64,000 nt of DNA, taken from contig QNGE01000296.1 of NCBI GenBank assembly GCA_008508345.1, positions 116,701 to 180,700 of the forward strand, in the 5' to 3' direction. The translations under genes and the position numbers were made by a program. This document shows, one piece after another, positions 57,841 through 64,000 of the stretch; positions within the stretch are counted from its first letter, which is position 1; every line of letters begins with the position of its first letter. The notes under the pieces were generated by a model. The model had not been told where the DNA came from and did not search any database. It saw nothing but the letters and a program-made list of their open reading frames with translations. This DNA comes from Paragonimus westermani (lineage: Eukaryota; Platyhelminthes; Trematoda; Plagiorchiida; Troglotrematidae).

Positions 57841-58129
57841 GAGTGAAATTTCATTTTTTGACCAAATGTACCATCTATTATTGTCAGAACTAATGAGAAT
57901 GTTTTAGGGAAATCCTCATAAAATCAGATGTAACGATGTGATGACCAGTTGTTGTTCATAACACTTCCTTTATCCACGTTACGAAACAAATCGGAAAATC
58001 CATGAAGTGAGTGTTCATGGGTGATAACAAAAGGGACTACCACACTCCACACAGTAAGTGGTCAAACTCGGACCGGATGCTGACTGGATGCTGCTGCCAG
58101 GGTCAAATGTTTATGTGTGGTTATAGTAG
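57841..58129. other. Gene C intron
   Basis: Ends in a TTATGTGTGGTTATAGTAG acceptor. Confidence 0.4.
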
Positions 58130-58191
58130 GTATGAATGAACTGCGGCCACGGGAGTCGAAAGGATTGCGCAAATTTCATTTGGGGACACAG
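58130..58191 (+). CDS. Gene C candidate exon
   Basis: Twenty codons after a GTTATAGTAG acceptor, reading MNELRPRESKGLRKFHLG, end at ACACAG|GTCATG in phase 0. The next acceptor (TTGGCAACTCTGCAG at 58274) is also phase 0, implying an 83-nt intron. Without this intron the frame shifts at about 58240, which is the reason for placing it. Confidence 0.4.
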
Positions 58192-58274
58192 GTCATGGTT
58201 GCGGAACCTGATCGATTGGACGATTACCATGATGCGCTAACGGACCGTTTTTGTTTGTGTTGGCAACTCTGCAG

Positions 58275-58448
58275 ACAACCCGGAAATGCCTTGATGACTT
58301 CTATGTGGTGGATGGTGTCGGCCAGATGTACAAAAATGGTGCTAGTAATCGATCTACGACAACCAGTTCCGACCCAAGCTGGATGGTGTTGATCCGTCTT
58401 GACAAACGACCAGTCGTACGAACAACATATTCCGCGGTACAACATTAA
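58275..58448 (+). CDS. Gene C exon
   Basis: After a strong pyrimidine/T-rich tract and CTGCAG acceptor the frame encodes KCLDDFYVVDGVGQMYKNG, then SSDPSWMVLIRLDKRPVVR, with a stop at 58446-58448. A weak TCCGCG|GTACAA donor just before the stop would allow continuation. The + frame entering from 58117 is a different frame and stops later. Unrecognised. Confidence 0.52.
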   Translation, partial: TTRKCLDDFYVVDGVGQMYKNGASNRSTTTSSDPSWMVLIRLDKRPVVRTTYSAVQH

Positions 58449-58788
58449 CATGAAAATGAATCCACATGCATTGATTCATCGTTTACTGGCAGTTTGTCTT
58501 TTATGCTAAATTTTAACATCGACGCTGTCGTGAACCACTTTCTTAAGGTCACTGCTAGAAAGCTGGATTCAACAGATAAACAGATTTGATACAACTGTAG
58601 TTTGTCACGTGACATATCGTGACGAAACCTATGTAATGCTATTGGATTGAGTATTGTTACTGTCTCATTTTAGCACGGAAACGCAAGTTATCCGCAGATG
58701 AATGTAGTGTGATCAGTAGCAGCGTTTGCTGGGTCAGTATTTTACATACGTAGAGAGATATACATGGTTTCCTAACGTACCTCTACAG
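58449..58788. other. Gene C intron, possibly with an unseen exon
   Basis: The phases on its two sides do not match, so a small exon may be hidden here or a boundary is wrong. Confidence 0.35.
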
Positions 58789-58825
58789 AACCACCTGAGA
58801 CGGCTGGAAACGAAAACTATGCAGT
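58789..58825 (+). CDS. Gene C 37-nt microexon
   Basis: Acceptor CCTAACGTACCTCTACAG and donor AGT|GTAAGT are both strong. It encodes PPETAGNENYA plus a split Val codon that is completed in the next exon. The intron that follows is only 39 nt. Confidence 0.55.
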
Positions 58826-58864
58826 GTAAGTTGTCAATAATTTGCAACGGTCCTACCATAACAG

Positions 58865-59018
58865 AATCCAGGCTGCAGTAACGGAGGTGGTGAATGATTA
58901 CTTCCTTTTGATGTGTCCAAAACCACAACCACGACTAAATTTGACCAGACAATGCAAAACTGGCCGTTTTCGAAAGATTCTTTTTGAACACATAACAGTC
59001 GGAGACGACTGTGAAACC
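58865..59018 (+). CDS. Gene C exon
   Basis: It opens after CGGTCCTACCATAACAG, where its first base completes the Val codon from 58825, and closes at an ACC|GTAAGT donor. Its 51 codons include IQAAVTEVVNDYFLLMCPKP and RQCKTGRFRKILFEHITVGD, a helix followed by a basic stretch. It ends in phase 0. Minus-strand frames here are shadows. Unrecognised. Confidence 0.6.
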
Positions 59019-59121
59019 GTAAGTCAAATAGTGTGAAATCCGCGTCACACAGCCTTAGCAGTTCGAACAAATAAAAGTCAGTATAAACCGAGGTAGCTAA
59101 ATAGTTTTAGCATCAATCAAG

Positions 59122-59271
59122 AAACTCCGTAGAAAACGGCAACTAAACACCTTAAACGTAGTGCTTCAAACTTACGGATGTACAGTGACAATAACCTTAC
59201 CACCTCACATCTGGAAGGAGCTGGTCGGTTCCGGATTCCAATTTGCTGGCACCTTTTCTAAAATCAAAGAA
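59122..59271 (+). CDS. Gene C exon, start uncertain
   Basis: Fifty codons starting KLRRKRQLNTLNVVLQTYG and including ITLPPHIWKELVGSGFQFAG. The acceptor ATCAATCAAG at 59121 is poor but gives phase 0; a better-looking TTTTAG at 59110 would need one leftover base. The donor GAA|GTGTCA is moderate; the frame could also run to a stop at 59395. Good codon character. Unrecognised. Confidence 0.5.
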
Positions 59272-59699
59272 GTGTCAGTTGCCATTAGGACTGTTCTCAC
59301 GGATGACCTCACAACTATAATTGTCACATCATACTCTATACTTCAAAAGCTGGATAGACCTGTTTCAAACGAATTGCCTTACCTGAAACTTGTTTAATAA
59401 TGTCAGTGATGGGATCCTAGGGAAGGTATCTGGATAGTTTAATAAGTTACTTAGTCGTTCTCTTGACTAAGACAAGCTTCCGAAAACTTGGAAGACCTAA
59501 CAAAACTCTGATCTTCGAGGTAAACATCGTCGAACAATGTCAACCACAAGGTAACTACCCTGTTGTTTGTTGTCTCAAATGTTTGGGAAACACGAATGAC
59601 GACCAATTGTGCGCTTACGTTTTCCAACACACATTAATGTCCAACGAACCTACCTAAAGCCAAAGCACAATAGAGCAGAGTCATTGACTGAGGTAAGTC
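59272..59699. other. Gene C intron
   Basis: The frame at 59463-59657 has no clear splice sites. Confidence 0.35.
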
Positions 59700-60240
59700 A
59701 TTACGTGTTTTTGGATTTTTCATAGCTTTTGACAGGCTCAGTCACACACTTCTCAGTATGGTACTTTATCAGCATTGTGTCCAGATCAGTTTCATGGTGT
59801 GACTCATAAAATACCTCAGTGATGGAGACTTCAGTATAAACCTATTTATGTAGTCATTGGCAGACAGTGCAACAAGCGGTGTACCTTATGGTTCCATTCT
59901 AGGTTCGCTGTCTTTCGTATTATTTATTCTCAAGCTACTACAGCTAATAAGTTATCCGGTATTGTTACATGCAGACGGCGTGAAAATTTGACTAATAGTG
60001 AATAGTATCAACGTAAGGGATCCTGATACTACGTATCATTGGGCTGCCACTCGGCAGGCATCTAAATGGAAAGTCACATGCACTGGTAACACGATGCTTA
60101 CCGGCTGCTTCGCTGAGATTCAAATCCTAGTTGCCACTGTCTGTGAGCAAGACATCGGTGTAATCGTTTCAGCAGATCTCAGTCTGCCGCTTAACCATAT
60201 CTTGACAGCATAAAATCCAGCATGACCACTCAAACGCCAA
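59700..60240 (+). pseudogene. CR1/Jockey-like LINE relic (RT fingers to thumb)
   Basis: In one + frame with a few stops: FIAFDRLSHTLL near 59716 (family DFSKAFDxVxHxxLL), SGVPYGSILGSLSFVLFI near 59880 (family SGVPQGSVLGPLLFxLxI), and LLHADGVKI near 59960 (family LLYADDVK, with the second Asp changed to Gly). Then, after an open stretch, DIGVIVSADLSLPLN near 60150, equivalent to the LGIIVADSMSLSTN block of the copy at 21905. Catalytic residues are lost. It lies in a gene C intron, sense strand. Confidence 0.82.
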
Positions 60241-60819
60241 CCCGCTTGTTTGGGACCCCCCAGACCAGAATATCTACCCTGATATTCAACTAATACGTGT
60301 GCCAACACCTTGAGTTGAATACAAACGTTTGTGTGCCATTTTCGGTGAGAGTTATACGTCCAAATGAGAGTCTACGCCGTGAGACAATGAAGTGTGTTTC
60401 ATCATTTTGTATGGTTCAATACCGGGAACGATCGACAAAAAGGAATCATGTGTTCACGTATCATCGATATGTTAGAAACTAACCTATTTTAATTTTTAAA
60501 ACGCGACATCAGGTATCCCATATTCTTCTCACAAAATATCTGCCGGGACTGCAAAATCAGGTGAATTTTCTAAAACGCGATTAGTTCTCTTAATATCAGA
60601 ATATGTCCAAAGTGGAACACTCCGCTTTATTCTCTTATAACAACGCCATCAACAGACGTCTTCACGTGAAGGCTTAAACTAAATGTTTATAACTTCAGTA
60701 CGTCTCTGATCATCCTGGTCATCAGGACGGCGATACACCGATATCGGACCATACTGGTAAGCACACCAAGTCGTTAATTGTCAAAACGCCCTCGTTTCAC
60801 TCGGAACTTCCATATCTAG
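60241..60819. other. Gene C intron
   Basis: No supported exon. It ends in CGGAACTTCCATATCTAG. Confidence 0.4.
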
Positions 60820-60980
60820 TGACGCCTATCTGTGGGTTCTCTAATCAACTTGATCCAATTTCGTTTGTTGCCCCCATGTTGTTCATCAATTTTGAGGCGA
60901 AACTGTTTGCTCATTTTCATACATCACGTTTGCCTTCCATCCATTCTGTGCTCTTTCATTCTCGTCCAACACAGAGTCAG
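60820..60980 (+). CDS. Gene C exon
   Basis: Acceptor CACTCGGAACTTCCATATCTAG and an excellent AGTCAG|GTAAAC donor frame 53 codons, including LDPISFVAPMLFINFEAKLF and HTSRLPSIHSVLFHSRPTQS. It needs one leftover base on entry, which the exon at 59271 (phase 0) does not supply, so an exon may be missing between. It ends in phase 0, matching 61357. Aromatic-rich; unrecognised. Confidence 0.55.
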
Positions 60981-61356
60981 GTAAACGCAACCGTTGTAAT
61001 AAATCTCAAACCTGTGAAACTGCAATCATTTCAACAAGTCCGAAAAGAGGTTATCCTGAAAACAAACTAGAGAGTTGTTTCCTAGTGAATCCCTCAAACA
61101 TACATGTGGTTATTACTAGTGATGATTCTCCCATGGCTTCAAAACCTTCAAAACCTTCAAAATCATAAACTGCACAGTACATGTTTCAATCAGCCGTATT
61201 TTGTACATACTTTTACAAAATTGAAAAACTGTAAACTTTTTAAAAGTTTGACAACTACAGAAAGGCTTAGAACATCCGACCGCATACAAAATTCAGTGGA
61301 TCCAAGAGTACTATCGTGTTGACTGCACCAGTGAGTAGCAGTCAGCCTTGACCCAG
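60981..61356. other. Gene C intron
   Basis: Starts GTAAAC and ends GCCTTGACCCAG. The + frame at 61104-61322 is unsupported. Confidence 0.4.
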
Positions 61357-61528
61357 TCTTTCTCGTTGTGTTCGATGAGCATCGGTTGCCCTGTGATACA
61401 TGACCATGCCTGTATCGTAAATACTTATGATCCGCATGCTTTAACTAACAATCGAATCAAAAACCATGTTCCACTCCCTAAAGACGGCCGAAAGTTTGCG
61501 GAATGGATAATGACTGTTATGGCTCAAC
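61357..61528 (+). CDS. Gene C exon
   Basis: Acceptor CAGCCTTGACCCAG is in phase with 60980. The 57 codons include CPVIHDHACIVNTYD and NNRIKNHVPLPKDGRKFAEW, and an excellent CAAC|GTAAGA donor leaves one base over. Ignoring that donor, the frame stops at 61564. Unrecognised. Confidence 0.55.
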
Positions 61529-61874
61529 GTAAGACTTACTGTCTGGAAAATGGATGCAGTTCATAGTATATTACACCCGTGCTGTTTACAGTGCGAAACA
61601 TTTGACAGTCAGGTTACTGTGAGAATTGACATGCAATGTACAAAAATGCAACCCCATAAAGAAGACACAAATTGTCCTCTACTGGATGTTTTGGTCGCTG
61701 TTTCTAGTCTAGTATAAGACATTTTCTTCGAAATATTCACCTACAAAACAGCCGGCGCTATTTCCCGTATTACTTTTGGACCGTATGCGTGCAGATTAAC
61801 TATCCAGTCATATTACTAACAGTACAGTACATCGTTACAAACTAAAAGTTCAGGAGTAAACTACGTCCCTCCAG
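61529..61874. other. Gene C intron
   Basis: Ends in AAACTACGTCCCTCCAG. Confidence 0.4.
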
Positions 61875-61957
61875 CTAACACGGCAAGAATGGACTGCACA
61901 GTGGGATTTCTTTTCAGGTGTATATTACAGAGTGCGGTTGAAATACACCTATGGACG
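61875..61957 (+). CDS. Gene C candidate exon, frame ambiguous
   Basis: In phase 0 this reads LTRQEWTAQWDFFSGVYYRV and on to TYGR, very protein-like and Trp/Tyr-rich, ending at GACG|GTAGTC. But the upstream exon ends with one base over. Using that phase, the first 45 bases (61875-61919) read differently and end at a strong TTTCAG|GTGTAT donor. An acceptor at 61887 (GGCAAG) would also reconcile the Trp-rich frame. RNA data are needed to choose. Confidence 0.42.
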
Positions 61958-63271
61958 GTAGTCATCGTGATTACTTTCCGGTCCAGCCTGACGTGGGGAA
62001 ATGAGTCAAGTTTAGCTGCCCTCTGCATTAGTCGCAATTGTACACATTTTCCCACACATCAGATTTTTGTGGTTAGGCTTTTTCGAAAATAGGACAACCT
62101 TATGTATTTGTGTGTATGTGTTGGTTTAAAAGATAAACATACAGGATAATTCGATAAACAAACCATCCCCAGTTTGAGCATTCGTTATGCACACGCACGC
62201 CCACACGCATACAGAAAAATGTTATTAACGTTTACCAAATTTCTGTGCACACAATCCACTTTTCAAATGTACACCGATGTTCACTCAATATTTACTTAAT
62301 AAGCAAACGTTCCACTGGATAATGTGAATTGTTTTCCATCATTTTACAATTTGTTTGCCGATTACACGTTTAAATTGAGGGGGAAAAAGCCAAATGTATC
62401 GGATTCCGTTCTCTCTGAAATTTAAGAACTTCGTATAAACGGTCATGACTGTTGGTGACTTATTTTATCCCACGGGAAGGTGTTCTTTGTGTACGGAAAC
62501 CAAGTCTGATATTTCGAACTCGGTTACTCATATTAACCGAACAACAGTCGATGGAGGTGGGCATTAAAACCTAAACGATATTGAAGTGCATTTGCAGCCG
62601 TTACGTTCAGATAAACAATCGGATGAAAAGCTTGAAATGTTGCAACTGGGCCCTACTGAACTGCATGCCACCTACTCCGCTTTGTTCCAGTGATCAACTT
62701 TTTCGTTCAGGGTCAATAGTTACCTCATGAACGAAGAATTATACTGCTGATCTTGAGCTTAATCAGGTCAAATCAACAATATGTTTAACGCCTCTCTGGA
62801 ATATTGGCCGGTTACTTGCACAAATAGGTGCAAATAGGTGGCCGGTTTAAACACAAGTTGGATTATGTTACAGGGCTCAAAATCGTTCACAGTGAGTAAG
62901 AATGGTCAAGTTCGCTGTGTTGCCGACCAATTTCATACAGCCATCTTCCATACAAGCAGTATTGAATATTCCTTTATATGTACATGAGAAACAGCGATGT
63001 TGCAAATGTGAAAAACGACTCGCGCGTTCTTCTAAAGCGTGCGAGTATTCATTCACGTTGGCGTGCATTTGAATTGAGTAATTGATTTGTCAGATAGTAG
63101 GTCCAGAAAACTGTATTTGTTACGGGCTACCGGCCAATCGTGTGCAGCACAAGATAATTTGATCGTTTTGGTACTGATATGTTCGCCACCGTTGTTGTTT
63201 CATGTTTCTCATTTTGGCTGCGTACGAATAAAATTTAATATCCCACAGTGACAGGATTGTTCCTCACTCAG
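61958..63271. other. Gene C intron or intergenic
   Basis: AT-rich. A minus frame at 62970-63068 (ANVNEYSHALEERAS) has good codon character but no acceptor. Confidence 0.35.
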
Positions 63272-63358
63272 ATAGATCCTGGAGAATTAGGAGAACAACA
63301 TATTCAATGTGCAATCGATGTGCTAAGAAATGGAGATACTGAACCATCATTGATGTGA
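63272..63358 (+). CDS. Candidate gene C exon, possibly terminal
   Basis: A strong acceptor GGATTGTTCCTCACTCAG is followed by 28 codons (IDPGELGEQHIQCAIDVLRN) and a TGA at 63356-63358. A TTGAT|GTGAAA donor overlaps the stop, so it may continue beyond. Short, so confidence is limited. Confidence 0.4.
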   Translation: MDPGELGEQHIQCAIDVLRNGDTEPSLM

Positions 63359-63582
63359 AAGCTTATAACACTGAAGCGAGTTTAATGTTAACAGTAAATT
63401 GGCCCAAGTGGATGCCGTTCAGTTCAGATTGTCGGTTGACAGGCCACAGTCTGTGTCCAAGCAGTTGGAGTTTGTGCGTCTGCCTACATAAATGGTCAGC
63501 ATGAAAGCATCCCTTAGTCATGGATTTGCACCATACACAGTTGTGAGGTGAAATAAGCGTGTGTCCAATCCTGGTTACTAAC

Positions 63583-63670
63583 CTGACGGTAATATTCTGA
63601 AGACCTGTGGATCCGGGCAGAGTGGTCCACGAAATTACATTCCACAAAGATTTTGCATCTGTGGGGTCCA
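63583..63670 (-). CDS. Candidate minus-strand exon, unassigned
   Basis: On the minus strand the acceptor AACACTGTTAATTCCGCAG and donor GTCAG|GTTAGT frame 28 codons with good periodicity (DPTDAKSLWNVISWTTLPGS). The minus frame stays open a further 74 codons beyond the donor to 63363. It overlaps nothing else, and could be the upstream end of another minus-strand gene. Confidence 0.4.
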
Positions 63671-64000
63671 CTGCGGAATTAACAGTGTTGAATGAAGTGG
63701 AAACATGAAAACAAATTTAGAAAACAGGGTTACTCGGTGTGTAAACTGTGCACATATCGTGGATTTGAATGACAACGTAGTCCACCCCTGGTTGATGGTT
63801 TGTTCAAGATTCCACCTAAGTGCTACGTAACAGTAAAGCATGTTCGTCACTGGAATTTTGCTTTTATCACAGTTTAAAAAACCGGGTAGGGGCAGTCAAA
63901 ATCAGGATATAGATAGACTAAATGTATTGATTCATTCCAAAAATACGAATGCTACATAAAGACAAATTTTCCTTAATATCCACAAAAGGAACAACACAGT
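63671..64000. other. Non-coding, nothing recognised
   Basis: No repeat or exon supported to the window end. Confidence 0.4.

Overview
The window is eukaryotic nuclear DNA, most likely from a digenean flatworm (a fluke). The evidence is long introns with very short exons, AT-rich non-coding sequence at moderate overall GC, a Penelope-like element, RTE- and CR1/Jockey-type LINEs, a decayed Ty3/Gypsy element and a tRNA-derived SINE family. The species assignment is an inference; base composition looks less AT-rich than Schistosoma. All exon boundaries were read by eye from splice motifs, reading phase and codon character. No transcript evidence or search was available.

Gene A (+ strand, 5401 to 38403). 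Eleven candidate exons form a chain in which every intron phase matches. They encode about 1,092 residues and end in a stop at 38401-38403. The first exon opens inside a PH-like domain, so the 5' part of the gene lies upstream of the window or in unrecognised exons before 5401. The chain holds a PH C-terminal helix, a long disordered charged tail, a coiled-coil exon, a 31-nt basic microexon and a helical C-terminal half. A RhoGEF-type or other PH/coiled-coil scaffold is possible but not shown.

Gene B (- strand, about 55.7 kb down to 41.8 kb). Several minus-strand exons have strong coding periodicity and good splice sites. The run 52139-51731, 50989-50796, 48549-48465 and 46015-45868 is phase-consistent. 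A nearly intact Penelope-like element (42671 to 44173) lies among these exons on the same strand. I do not recognise the product.

Gene C (+ strand, about 53.97 kb to 63.4 kb, perhaps running past the window). Candidate exons include a 37-nt microexon followed by a 39-nt intron and a 154-nt exon, all in phase. I do not recognise the product, and some junctions do not yet connect. A decayed CR1/Jockey-like LINE sits in one of its introns.

Repeats: a Ty3/Gypsy relic (2.9-4.6 kb), two copies of one RTE-like LINE 3' end (about 1.0-1.28 kb and 10.6-11.6 kb), two CR1/Jockey-like LINE relics (21.9-22.6 kb, 59.7-60.2 kb), an intact and a decayed Penelope-like element (42.7-44.2 kb, 55.7-57.1 kb), three copies of one tRNA-derived SINE (15.8, 47.2, 53.2 kb), an inverted-repeat cluster (34.98-35.06 kb) and several microsatellites. 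I saw no CRISPR array, rRNA gene or bacterial operon.
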